This document shows positions 1 through 7,119 of a stretch of DNA of 9,339 bases, piece after piece. Position 1 is the first letter of the stretch; the number at the start of each line of letters is the position of its first letter. Below the pieces are notes generated by a model. It saw only the letters and a list, made by a program, of their open reading frames with translations. It was not told the origin of the DNA and did not search any database. This DNA is from Planctomycetota bacterium (GTDB lineage: Bacteria > Planctomycetota > PLA2 > JAEUHO01), in contig JARGNS010000112.1 in the NCBI GenBank assembly GCA_029213105.1, positions 1 to 9,339 of the forward strand. Reading direction: 5' to 3'. The position numbers were made by a program, and so were the translations under genes.

Positions 1-24
1 CAGTATTATGCACACACACTGTCA
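1..24. other. Low-GC edge sequence after the hppA stop
   Basis: These bases lie past the in-frame hppA stop and are much richer in A and T than anything else in the window. They include a short CA/GT alternation (positions 10-19). Read on the minus strand, one frame gives codons ending mostly in A or T (ACA, TGT, CAT, AAT, ACT), unlike hppA. This may be the continuation of hppA after a frameshift, the edge of an inserted element, or an assembly edge. Too little is present to decide. Confidence 0.4.
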
Positions 25-1008
25 TCAATGCCGCCAGAGGCCCTTGTGGAGCGCCTCGCTGAGGTGCTCCTCCGAGTCGGTGCTGACGAAGAAGGTGCCC
101 ACGATCGAGGCCGCGATTCCGATCGCCGCCAGGACGAGGGGGAGGATCGTGGCGCGCATGGCCAGCTCTTCGGTCGTGACGCCAGGCGCGTCGCTGATCG
201 ACGAGAAGCCACCCTCGGTGGCGACCATGGCGGCCATGCCGGCCGCGATCGTCATTGCAGCCAGGATCGAGCCGACGTAGCTCTCGAAGAGGTCGGCGCC
301 CATGCCCGCGACGTCGCCGACGTTGTCGCCGACGTTGTCCGCGATGACGGCCGGGTTGCGGGGGTCATCCTCGGGGATGCCGGCCTCGACCTTGCCGACC
401 AGGTCGGCGCCGACGTCGGCGGCCTTCGTGTAGATGCCGCCGCCCACACGGGCGAAGAGCGCGATGCTCGAGGCGCCCATCGAGAAGCCACCCATGATGA
501 TCGAGGCGTCAACGATGCCGCCCTCGCCACTCATGCTGGTGAACAGGAAGAAGAGTCCCGTCAGGCCGAGGATGCCGACGGACATGACGAGCATGCCCAT
601 CACGACGCCGCCGGGGAAGGCCACGCCGAGCGCCTCGTTGAAGCTGCGGGTGGCGGCCTGCGTGGTGCGCGCGTTCGCTGCCGTGGCGATCTTCATGCCG
701 CCGAAGCCGCAGATCGACGAGCAGATGGCGCCCATCACGAAGGCGATGGCCGTCTTCCAGCCGAGCCCCTCGATGGTGCCCTGCAGGGCAACGGCCAAGA
801 TCAGCGCGACGGCCACGACGAAGATCGACAGGGCCTTGTACTCACGGCGCAAGAACGCCATGGCACCGCCTGCGATCGCGTCCTGGATCTCGATCATGCG
901 CTCGTTGCCGCGATCGGCGCGCATGACCTTCTTCGCCGTGATGATGGCGAAGATCAGGCCAACGGCGCCCGCGACGAGGGCGTACATCGCCTCCTTGGGA
1001 AGCTGCAT
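25..1008 (-). CDS. hppA: Membrane-bound ion-translocating pyrophosphatase, N-terminal part, apparently interrupted
   Basis: This is the N-terminal part of an integral-membrane pyrophosphatase, which hydrolyses PPi to phosphate and pumps H+ or Na+ out of the cytoplasm. The family signatures are clear. DVGADLVGKVE at residues 198-208 is the PPi/Mg2+-binding motif. The acidic loop EDDPRNP (213-219) and DNVGDNVGD (224-232) supply more metal ligands. ADLFESYVGS (238-247) contains the membrane glutamate near the ion gate. Several hydrophobic helices precede these motifs (about 8-26, 61-77, 86-102, 127-158). The start is set by a strong AAGGAGG six bases upstream. Family members usually have about 660-800 residues, but this frame stops after 327, just after HKGLW, so the C-terminal half is missing. 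A single missing G near position 34 would open another frame to the window edge; insertion or assembly error are alternatives. H+ versus Na+ use and K+ dependence cannot be told, because the deciding residues lie in the missing half. The family call is certain; whether the gene is intact is not. Confidence 0.93.
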   Translation of the reverse strand: MQLPKEAMYALVAGAVGLIFAIITAKKVMRADRGNERMIEIQDAIAGGAMAFLRREYKALSIFVVAVALILAVALQGTIEGLGWKTAIAFVMGAICSSICGFGGMKIATAANARTTQAATRSFNEALGVAFPGGVVMGMLVMSVGILGLTGLFFLFTSMSGEGGIVDASIIMGGFSMGASSIALFARVGGGIYTKAADVGADLVGKVEAGIPEDDPRNPAVIADNVGDNVGDVAGMGADLFESYVGSILAAMTIAAGMAAMVATEGGFSSISDAPGVTTEELAMRATILPLVLAAIGIAASIVGTFFVSTDSEEHLSEALHKGLWRH

Positions 1009-1014
1009 CGGAAA

Positions 1015-1021
1015 CCTCCTT
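1015..1021 (-). promoter_or_regulatory. Shine-Dalgarno of hppA
   Basis: On the minus strand AAGGAGG lies six bases before the ATG at 1008, a near-ideal ribosome binding site. It fixes the hppA start and suggests strong independent translation, unlike the coupled genes upstream. The 123-base gap (1009-1131) that holds it shows no convincing promoter or terminator. Confidence 0.85.
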
Positions 1022-1131
1022 GCCCCTCCGCGGCTGCCCTGCCGTGGATCTCCGGGGTAGCCCGGGAGTGTACGGGGCAGGCTTCGGGGCCCGAACCTCT
1101 GGCCGGAGCGCGCCGAGGGCTTCTGGGGCCC

Positions 1132-2976
1132 CTAGAAGAGGTAGGTGAGCAGGAAGATCAGGAAGGCCACGGCGCTGTAGAGCACGGTGGTCCCGATCGG
1201 CCAGGCCGCCCCGGGGCTGGTCGCCTCGTAGCGGCCCTGGTCCCCCTGGAGGCGCGCCTGGGCACGATCGATGGCTTCCATCGAGCGGAAGGCCCCGGCC
1301 CAGCCGAGCAGGAAGCGGTCGTAGGCCAGCCGGGCCGCGCCGCCGGGGTTCTTGGCGAAGTAGCGCAGTCCGCGGGGGACGGTCTCGTGGACGCTGCGGC
1401 TGAGCCAGCCGAAGGCGCCCATCAGGGGCCCGGCCACCCAGGCGACGAAGCGGGGCGCGCCCTTGCGATAGAACCAATCCGTGTCGAGCGTGATCGTGGG
1501 CGTCCGCTTGAGCACCGGCAGCAGCAGGAAGAAGGCGAAGCCGGAGGCCACCAGCACCTCGAGCTGCAGCACGACGTGGTCGAGCGTGTAGGCCTGGAAG
1601 CCCAGCGTGGCCATGTCCGTGGGCAGCAGGTCGTAGAGCGGCTTCGGATAGCAGCCCAGTCCGATGCAGAGGAACGACACGATGCCCATGGCGAGCAGCA
1701 TCGAGAAGGGGGCCTCCTTCGGCCGCAGCCCCTTGTCCTCCGCGAAGAACACGAACCAGGGGAACTTGATGCCCGCGTGCAGCGAGACGCCGGCCGAGGC
1801 GACCATCAGGACCAGGTAGGCCACCCACAGCAGGGTGCTGTCCGCCATGCCGGCGGCGGCCGCCCCCACGATCATGGGCTTGCTGATGAAGCCGTTGGTC
1901 AGCGGCATGGCGGAGATCGAGAGCGCGCCGACGAGGCCGAACACCAGGGTCCACGGCATCGTGCGCCAGAGCCCACCGAGTTCGGTGCACTTGCTGCGGC
2001 CGGTGCGGTAGAGCACGGCCCCCGCCGACATGAACAGCAGGGACTTGTAGAGGATGTGGCAGAAGGCATGGGCGGCCACGCCGTTGATGGCCAGCGGCGT
2101 GCCGATGCCGATGCCGCAGATCATGAAGCCGACCTGGTTCATGATCGAGTAGCTGAGCACCCGGCGCGCATCGTTCTCGTTGAGCGCGTAGAAGATGCCG
2201 TAGAGCGACATGAAGGCGCCCATGCCGATGAGCAGGTCGGTACCGGCGAACGCCGTCGCCAGGACGTAGACGGAGGTCTTCGTCGTGAAGGCGCTGAGGA
2301 ACACCGACCCGGAGGGGCTGCCCTCGGGATAGGCGTCGGGCAGCCACGCCGAGAACGGCGGCATGGCCGCGTTGATCGCAAAGCCGAGCAGGATGAGCCA
2401 CGGGCCGGCCCCGTCGAGTTCCATCGCGCCGAAGGTGAGGTCCCCGCCCTGGGCCGCGGCATGGATCGCGATGCCGAAGAGGAGCAGCACGCCGCCGGTG
2501 AAGTGCACGCAGACGTAGCGCATGGCGGCCTTGCGCGCACTGGTCGTCCCGGCCGCGAGGATCACGCCCGTGGAGGCGATCGCCATCAACTCCCAGTAGA
2601 GGAACAGCGTGAGCAGGTCCCCGGCGAAGACCACGCCGAGTGCGCCCCCGCCGTAGAGGAACGCCGAGACCAACTCCAACCGCCCCTTGAGATGCCAGGC
2701 GTAGATGGTCCACACCAGGATCGTGAGCGCGAAGATCCAGCCGAAGACGAGGCTCAAGGCATCGACATCGAGCCACTGCAGCTCGCCCCCCCAGAAGGAG
2801 AGCGCCTCATGCGCGCCCTTCTCCAGGCCGGCGACACACGCGAGGGTGACGGCTGCCACCAGCACCGAGAGCGGGCGACGCACCGTGCGCGGCACCACGG
2901 CGAGCAGGATCGCGCCCACGATCAGGTAGACGGCCGGCGGGACGACGGCGAGGCTGGCCAGCGCAAGGCTACTCAT
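1132..2976 (-). CDS. Third MrpD/NuoL-like antiporter subunit, long form with C-terminal extension, TM7 Lys replaced by Asn
   Basis: This is a polytopic membrane protein of the MrpD/NuoL/MbhH ion-channel family (proton-conducting transporter domain, COG0651-like), 614 residues against about 500 for its two paralogues here. Conserved channel residues are E129 (LYWELMAI), K233 (FTTKTSVY), H303/H307, K311 (ILYKSLLF) and K366 (GFISKPMI). At the TM7 position where the paralogues have Lys (K228 and K231) this protein has N202 (GFAINAAMPP), and the usual PLH.W motif reads PPFSAW. Residues about 488-590 form a mostly polar extension beginning with LDTDWFYRKG, followed by a last membrane helix (594-613). 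This layout recalls the lateral helix of NuoL and MrpA. The start ATG overlaps the stop of the small membrane-protein gene by 8 bases, so translation is probably coupled. Likely role: a structural or modified ion-conducting subunit of the antiporter. The family call is firm; the mechanism is inferred. Confidence 0.9.
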   Translation of the reverse strand: MSSLALASLAVVPPAVYLIVGAILLAVVPRTVRRPLSVLVAAVTLACVAGLEKGAHEALSFWGGELQWLDVDALSLVFGWIFALTILVWTIYAWHLKGRLELVSAFLYGGGALGVVFAGDLLTLFLYWELMAIASTGVILAAGTTSARKAAMRYVCVHFTGGVLLLFGIAIHAAAQGGDLTFGAMELDGAGPWLILLGFAINAAMPPFSAWLPDAYPEGSPSGSVFLSAFTTKTSVYVLATAFAGTDLLIGMGAFMSLYGIFYALNENDARRVLSYSIMNQVGFMICGIGIGTPLAINGVAAHAFCHILYKSLLFMSAGAVLYRTGRSKCTELGGLWRTMPWTLVFGLVGALSISAMPLTNGFISKPMIVGAAAAGMADSTLLWVAYLVLMVASAGVSLHAGIKFPWFVFFAEDKGLRPKEAPFSMLLAMGIVSFLCIGLGCYPKPLYDLLPTDMATLGFQAYTLDHVVLQLEVLVASGFAFFLLLPVLKRTPTITLDTDWFYRKGAPRFVAWVAGPLMGAFGWLSRSVHETVPRGLRYFAKNPGGAARLAYDRFLLGWAGAFRSMEAIDRAQARLQGDQGRYEATSPGAAWPIGTTVLYSAVAFLIFLLTYLF

Positions 2977-3256
2977 CGTAGTAGTCGTCCTTCCGCTTGA
3001 GGGGCTTGCCGCCCAGCTTGGCCACGAAGATCAGCACCACGGAGGCAAGCAGCCCGAACAGGGTGTAGAAGCCCGGGATGTTCTCGCCACCGAGGTACTG
3101 GTGATAGTGGATCGTGAAGTCGAGGCCGAACATGACGACCACGCTGAGGACCGCGAGGATCTTCAGCAGGCGGACGTTCTTGGGACGATCGAACCAGCCG
3201 GGCGCCTCGTCGGGGGCCTTGCGCGGGATCTCGGGCGGATGGGGAGCGAAACTCAC
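2969..3256 (-). CDS. Small two-helix membrane protein of unknown function within the antiporter operon
   Basis: This is a 95-residue protein with a polar, proline-rich N-terminus (1-28), a first membrane helix (about 30-48), a short loop containing HYHQYLGGEN (50-59), a second helix (about 63-79) and a charged tail ending in KRKDDYYDE. The GTG start is chosen because GGGAGG sits six bases upstream and GTGA overlaps the TGA of the preceding antiporter gene. The stop overlaps the next gene by 8 bases. From memory, short proteins with a WFDRP-type start, paired histidines after helix 1, a GFYALFGF-like second helix and a DYYD end often lie beside MrpD-like genes in bacteria, but I cannot check this here. 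No known Mrp or Mbh subunit (A-G, MbhA-N) matches it. It is most likely an accessory or assembly subunit of this antiporter. The function is unknown. Confidence 0.85.
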   Translation of the reverse strand: MSFAPHPPEIPRKAPDEAPGWFDRPKNVRLLKILAVLSVVVMFGLDFTIHYHQYLGGENIPGFYTLFGLLASVVLIFVAKLGGKPLKRKDDYYDE

Positions 3257-4755
3257 GGCCGGCCTCCCTCGTAGCCCGCGACCTCGGCAGCCAGATCGAC
3301 GAAGAGGTCGGGGTAGAAGAAACAGAGCAGCGTCAGCAACGCGGTCCCCGAGAGCGCGATGACGCAGGGCAGGGGCGCTTCCTTCAGCCCCGAGGGCGTG
3401 CCCTCGGGCGACGGCCGGAAGAAGGCCCGCCACACGATCGGCAGGAAGTAGCCGGCGTTCAGGAGCGTGCTGATCAGGAGCACGGCCAGGACGGGCCATT
3501 GCTCGACCTCGACGGCCCCCCGCACGAGCCACCACTTGCTGACGATGCCTGCCGTAGGCGGCAGGCCGATCATCGAGAGGGCGCCGATCGTGAAGGCCGC
3601 CATCGTGATCGGCATGCGCCGGCCGATGCCGTCGAGCTCGCTGACCTTGGTCTTGTGGGCCGCGACGTAGATCGCGCCCGCAGCGAAGAACAAGGTGATC
3701 TTGGAAACGGCATGGAAGCCGATGTGTGCCACGCCGCCCACGCCGGCCGCCGGGGCGAGGAGCGCCACGCCCAAGAGGATGTAGGACAACTGGCTGATCG
3801 TCGAGTAGGCCAGCCGTCGCTTGAGGTTGTCCTGCACCAGCGCCACGAGCGAGCCCACGACGATGGTGAAGCAGGCGGCATAGAGCAGCACGTCGGCGAC
3901 ACCGAGACGCCCCAGCAAGTCCACGCCGAACACATGGAAGACGATTCGGCAGACCCCGAACACACCCATCTTCACGACCGCCACGGCGTGCAGGAGTGCA
4001 CTGACCGGTGTCGGCGCGACCATCGCCGCCGGCAGCCACGAGTGCAGCGGCATCACGCCACACTTCGCCAAGCCGGCCACGGCCAGCAGGAAGGCAAGTC
4101 CGAGCGTGAACCCCGAAGCCGTGGAGCTCGCGAGCAAGCCCCCCTCCGCGAACTGGAGCGAAGGCACGGCCCCGCTGGCCTGCCAGATGAGGAACATCGC
4201 CGGCAGCAGGAAGCACAAGGAGGCGCCGAGCAGGTAGGTCACGTAGCGCTTGGCGCCGGCACGCGCGGTGTCGGTCTGCGCGTGGATGACCAGCGGATAC
4301 GTGCAGATCGTCAGCAGCTCGTAGAAGGCGAACATCGAGAAGAGGTTCGAGGAGAACGCCGCTCCCATGCAGGCCGCGATGGCGATCGCGAAGCAGCTGT
4401 AGAAGCGTGTCTGCCGGGGTTCCTCGTGCGCACGCATGTACCCGATGGAGTACAGCGTGTTCAGGATCCAGAGCCCGGAGGCGACGAGGGCGAACAAGAT
4501 GCCGAGGGCATCGACGCGGAAGCCGATCTCGAGGCCCGGCACGATCTCGAGGAGCGTGGAGCCGAGGGTTTCCCCGGCCTGGAACCGACCGTACATCCAC
4601 AGCACGAGCCCGAAGTTCACGACAGCGGTCGTCAGGCTGACGCCCTCGCGCACGTTGGGCATGCGGCGGGTGGCGAGGATGCCCAGCACGCCGAGCAGGC
4701 AGATGCCGATGCTCACGCTGGGGCCGGAGGCCAGAAGGTCGAAGGCGAGGATCAT
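3253..4755 (-). CDS. Second MrpD/NuoL-like cation/H+ antiporter subunit
   Basis: This 500-residue polytopic membrane protein belongs to the NuoL/NuoM/MrpD proton-channel family. The full set of charged channel residues is present: E146 (FAFYELLTI, TM5), K231 (GLAKCGVMP, TM7), H238, H256, K262 (AVVKMGVF, TM8), K312 (NLKRRLAYS), H344/H348, K352 and K407 (GIVSKWWL, TM12). The stretch APTPVSALLHA resembles NuoL and the N-terminal part of MrpA more than the equivalent PSPSS region of the first D-type subunit. It may therefore replace the missing NuoL-like half of MrpA (inference). Its ATG overlaps the stop of the preceding gene as ATGA, and its own stop overlaps the GTG of the small membrane-protein gene, so it is translated within a coupled chain. 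The protein sits in the cytoplasmic membrane and should move H+ or Na+ between half-channels. Family assignment is firm; its exact Mrp or Mbh letter is not. Confidence 0.92.
   Translation of the reverse strand: MILAFDLLASGPSVSIGICLLGVLGILATRRMPNVREGVSLTTAVVNFGLVLWMYGRFQAGETLGSTLLEIVPGLEIGFRVDALGILFALVASGLWILNTLYSIGYMRAHEEPRQTRFYSCFAIAIAACMGAAFSSNLFSMFAFYELLTICTYPLVIHAQTDTARAGAKRYVTYLLGASLCFLLPAMFLIWQASGAVPSLQFAEGGLLASSTASGFTLGLAFLLAVAGLAKCGVMPLHSWLPAAMVAPTPVSALLHAVAVVKMGVFGVCRIVFHVFGVDLLGRLGVADVLLYAACFTIVVGSLVALVQDNLKRRLAYSTISQLSYILLGVALLAPAAGVGGVAHIGFHAVSKITLFFAAGAIYVAAHKTKVSELDGIGRRMPITMAAFTIGALSMIGLPPTAGIVSKWWLVRGAVEVEQWPVLAVLLISTLLNAGYFLPIVWRAFFRPSPEGTPSGLKEAPLPCVIALSGTALLTLLCFFYPDLFVDLAAEVAGYEGGRP
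3263..3268 (-). promoter_or_regulatory. Shine-Dalgarno that supports a GTG start for the small membrane protein
   Basis: GGGAGG on the minus strand is six bases from the GTG at 3256. No ATG lies near, and the GTG overlaps the previous stop as GTGA, the coupling pattern seen elsewhere in this operon. Together these decide the start of the 95-residue protein. Confidence 0.75.
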
Positions 4756-6245
4756 GAGCCGACCCCCAGCGCCACGGCCGCGCTACGCGCCAGATCGACG
4801 GACCACGGCGTGAGGCCGAACACGAGGCAGGCCGCGCCGAGCGCCAAGGCCGGGATCCGCATGCTCCACGGCACCTCGGAGGTCACGGCGGGTTCGACGT
4901 CCTTCGGGGCGAACCAGACCAGCTGCAGCACGCGCCACACGTAGATGGCCGTGAACACGGAGCTGGCGATCAGCACGGGTACGACGAACACGTAGTCGGC
5001 CTCGAGCGCGCCGGCTGCGAGGTACCACTTGCTGAGGAAGCCGGCCGTCATGGGCACACCCACCATCGAGCAGCCGGCGACGGTGAGTACGGCACTCGTC
5101 CACGGCGCGCGCCGGCCCATGCCCGCGAGATCGCTCACCCTCGAGGACCCCGTGCGGAAGACCAGCGCTCCGGCGACACAGAACAGCGAGCCCTTCGCCG
5201 CGGCGTGGTTCCAGAAGTGGATGATGCCGCCGGTCAAGCCGTCGACGTTGAGCAGCACCACGCCCAGCATGATGTAGCCGATCTGGCCCACGCTGGAGTA
5301 GGCGAGCAGACGCTTGAGGTCGCCCTGCCGGATGGCAATGAGCGGCCCCAGCACGATCGCGGCCGACGACATCACGAGCACGATCTGGCGGATCTCGGGC
5401 AGGCCGTCGGTGAGGAAGGCGAGACCGAAGACACCGAAGCAGATGCGGTAGAAGGCGTAGGCCGAGACCTTCGTCGACGTCGAGGCGATGAAGAGGCTCG
5501 AAGGGGATGGCGCATACGTGTAGGCGCTGGGCTGCCAACCGTGCAGCGGGAAGAGCGCCATCTTGATCGCGAGGCCGACGGTGAAGAACGCGAACGCCGT
5601 CCGGACGTCGCTGAGCGTGTAGAGCGACGTGTCGGCCTGGAACTGCGAAAGGATGTCGGCCATGCCGAGCGACCCGGTCCGCATGTACAGGTGCCCGATC
5701 CCGAGCAGGATGAAGGTGGCGCCGATGCTGCCCACGATCAGGTAGCTGTAGCCGGCGTAGAGCGCCTGACGCCGCCCCCCCATCGCGATCAGCACGTAGG
5801 ACGTGATCGAGGCGATCTCGAGGAACACGTACAGGTTGAAGATGTCGGCCGTGATCGTGATGCCGAGGAAGCCCGCACAGCAGAGCAGGAACACCGCGTA
5901 GTAGCTCGTGCGCCCCTCGTCGGGGATCTCCTTCTGGGCCGGGCGAAGCATCCAGATCGACGTGAGCAGGCCCGCTCCCGCGATCATGGCGAGCACCATG
6001 CCGTTGAGCAGGTCGACCCGGTAGCCGATGCCGGTCGGCAGCGCCCAGCCGCCGAACGAGTAGTGGATCGCCTCGCCCGTCGTCGCGACGTCCACCAGCA
6101 TGTGGATCGAGCCGAACGTGGCAAAGCCCAGGGCGCCGACGGCCAGCGGCCAGACGATGGCGCGGTTGAGCCGCCCGAGCAGGGGCATGAAGAGCCCTGC
6201 AAAGAGGGGGATCATGATCGTCAGGACGGGGAGGTGGGCGACCAT
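4752..6245 (-). CDS. mrpD: Cation/H+ antiporter subunit D (MrpD/MnhD, MbhH-like)
   Basis: This is a 497-residue ion-channel subunit of an Mrp-type antiporter. It has about 14 hydrophobic segments and the typical buried charges: E143 (YVFLEIASI, TM5), K228 (GLAIKMALFPLHGW, TM7) with H235, K259 (TSTKVSAY, TM8), K311 (DLKRLLAYSS), H343/H347 and K351 (HAAAKGSLF), and K406 (GFLSKWYL, TM12). These form the polar axis used for proton translocation in MrpD, NuoN and relatives. It follows mrpC with a 3-base gap, the normal position of MrpD or MbhH, and has GGGGAG upstream of its ATG. The length matches the family (about 490-500). All key residues are present, so it is probably an active H+ path. The next two channel genes look like paralogues that diverged from it or joined it. 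Confidence 0.94.
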   Translation of the reverse strand: MVAHLPVLTIMIPLFAGLFMPLLGRLNRAIVWPLAVGALGFATFGSIHMLVDVATTGEAIHYSFGGWALPTGIGYRVDLLNGMVLAMIAGAGLLTSIWMLRPAQKEIPDEGRTSYYAVFLLCCAGFLGITITADIFNLYVFLEIASITSYVLIAMGGRRQALYAGYSYLIVGSIGATFILLGIGHLYMRTGSLGMADILSQFQADTSLYTLSDVRTAFAFFTVGLAIKMALFPLHGWQPSAYTYAPSPSSLFIASTSTKVSAYAFYRICFGVFGLAFLTDGLPEIRQIVLVMSSAAIVLGPLIAIRQGDLKRLLAYSSVGQIGYIMLGVVLLNVDGLTGGIIHFWNHAAAKGSLFCVAGALVFRTGSSRVSDLAGMGRRAPWTSAVLTVAGCSMVGVPMTAGFLSKWYLAAGALEADYVFVVPVLIASSVFTAIYVWRVLQLVWFAPKDVEPAVTSEVPWSMRIPALALGAACLVFGLTPWSVDLARSAAVALGVGS

Positions 6246-6248
6246 CGG

Positions 6249-6641
6249 TCAGCTCTCCCCTCGGGCGTCGGCCTCGTCGAGGGCGAGGATCTCGCCTTCC
6301 TCGATCGTGCCGTAGCCACGCTTGATCCGGATGATCAACGCCAGCGCGACGGCCGTGATGCTGACGCCGACCACGATGGCCGTGAGCATGAGGACGTGCG
6401 GCAGCGGGTTCTCGTAGGGCACCGTCTCGGGCTTGCCCTCCCAGAGCACGGGCGCCGTGCCGCCGGCCTTGCGGCCGATGGAGATGTAGAAGAGGAAGAC
6501 GGCGGTCTGCAGCACGTTGAGGCCGATGACCTTCTTGACCAGGTTGCCCTTGGCCAGCACGGCATACAGCCCGATGAGCATCAGGAGGATGTAGAAGACG
6601 TAGTGGTAGTGGCTCCACAGGTGGGAGAGGACGTCAAGCAT
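6249..6641 (-). CDS. mrpC: Cation/H+ antiporter subunit C (MrpC/MnhC, NuoK-like)
   Basis: This small three-helix subunit is homologous to NuoK of complex I and MbhG. Helices lie at about 14-30, 37-55 and 82-105. Family features are KGNLVKKVIGLNVLQ (31-45) and NPLPHVLMLTAIVVG (78-92), the MrpC form of the common DPLPQALVLTAIVI motif. The start is placed at the second in-frame ATG (6641), giving 130 residues, because GGGGAGG at 6648-6654 is six bases from it but directly abuts the first ATG (6647). This also gives an 8-base overlap with mrpB of the same shape (ATGCNTGA) as that between mrpE and mrpF. The tail after residue 106 is polar and acidic (TIEEGEILALDEADARGES) and probably cytoplasmic. 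MrpC partners MrpD in the antiporter core. Confidence 0.93.
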   Translation of the reverse strand: MLDVLSHLWSHYHYVFYILLMLIGLYAVLAKGNLVKKVIGLNVLQTAVFLFYISIGRKAGGTAPVLWEGKPETVPYENPLPHVLMLTAIVVGVSITAVALALIIRIKRGYGTIEEGEILALDEADARGES

Positions 6642-7119
6642 CGTCATCCTCCCCGTCGTCGTCGTCCTGTCCGTGATCGACGTGGGCGTCGCGGGCCATC
6701 TCGAAGAACAAGGTGATCATCGAGGCGGTGACCGTGATCATCACGCCGGCTTCGATGCCGATCAGGCCGAAGTGGTGCGCACTGTGCTTCGCGGCCTCGG
6801 AAGCTCCTTCGCCCGCAAGGCGCCCGTACTCCAGGAACGCACCGCCCATGAGCAGGCAGATCAAGCCGATGCCGGCGTAGAGCACGCACCCCGCCGGGGC
6901 GAGGATGTCGGTGATCTTCTCCGGCGCGCCCTTGCGGCCGGTCCCGTAGCCGTACACGAGTGCCATCAGCACGAAGCTCGAGGCGAAGATGACGCCGCCT
7001 TGGAAGCCACCGCCGGGACCGTCCTCTCCATGGCCGAGCACGTAGAGCGCGTACAGCTGGATGAAGGGGACGGCGCGCAGGGCGACGTAGCGGATGACGG
7101 GGCTCTTCTCAGTCCTCAT
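6634..7119 (-). CDS. mrpB: Cation/H+ antiporter subunit B (MrpB/MnhB, MbhF-like)
   Basis: This is a four-helix Mrp subunit B of 161 residues. The family hallmark GPGGGFQGGVIFASS lies at residues 34-48, just after LYVLGHGED. A late helix, GIEAGVMITVTASMITLFF (121-139), holds the usual acidic residue E123. The ATG at 7119 is preferred over the longer reading from 7164 because GGAGG (7124-7128) lies just upstream and the family normally begins shortly before a segment like SPVIRYVALRAVPFIQLY. It overlaps the preceding gene by 11 bases. The C-terminus is strikingly acidic (DHGQDDDDGEDDDA). MrpB packs beside the MrpA C-terminal domains in known Mrp structures, matching its place right after the MbhD/E gene. 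The identification is secure; the start is likely. Confidence 0.93.
   Translation of the reverse strand: MRTEKSPVIRYVALRAVPFIQLYALYVLGHGEDGPGGGFQGGVIFASSFVLMALVYGYGTGRKGAPEKITDILAPAGCVLYAGIGLICLLMGGAFLEYGRLAGEGASEAAKHSAHHFGLIGIEAGVMITVTASMITLFFEMARDAHVDHGQDDDDGEDDDA
6648..6654 (-). promoter_or_regulatory. Shine-Dalgarno of mrpC, choosing the second ATG
   Basis: GGGGAGG on the minus strand directly abuts one ATG (6647) but lies six bases from the next in-frame ATG (6641). Normal spacing favours the latter, which removes two residues from the longest reading. Confidence 0.65.

Noticed and set aside
10..20. CA/GT dinucleotide run as a microsatellite
   Set aside because: Only about four and a half copies are present, too short to treat as a repeat locus.
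1083..1095. Inverted repeat TTCGGGGCCCGAA in the gap before hppA, considered as a terminator
   Set aside because: The loop would be too tight for the whole stem and no T run follows in either direction.
1067..1095. Minus-strand TACACT with TTCGGG 17 bases upstream as a hppA promoter
   Set aside because: The -35 element matches the consensus at only two of six bases and the -10 at four of six; this is not enough for a call.
1122..1138. GGGGCCCC palindrome at the stop of the third D subunit
   Set aside because: It is a short palindrome without loop or U run; it is expected by chance in such GC-rich sequence.
28..3000. Open frame of 990 codons on the plus strand opposite hppA and the third D subunit
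   Set aside because: It runs antisense to two well-identified genes. Its product is repetitive in Glu, Arg, His, Asp, Gly and Ala with no domain, as expected when the reverse strand of high-GC3 genes lacks stops.
3499..6716. Long plus-strand open frames (3499-4944 and 5205-6716)
   Set aside because: These are the same antisense effect opposite the D-type, mrpC and mrpB genes: charged low-complexity products and no family features.
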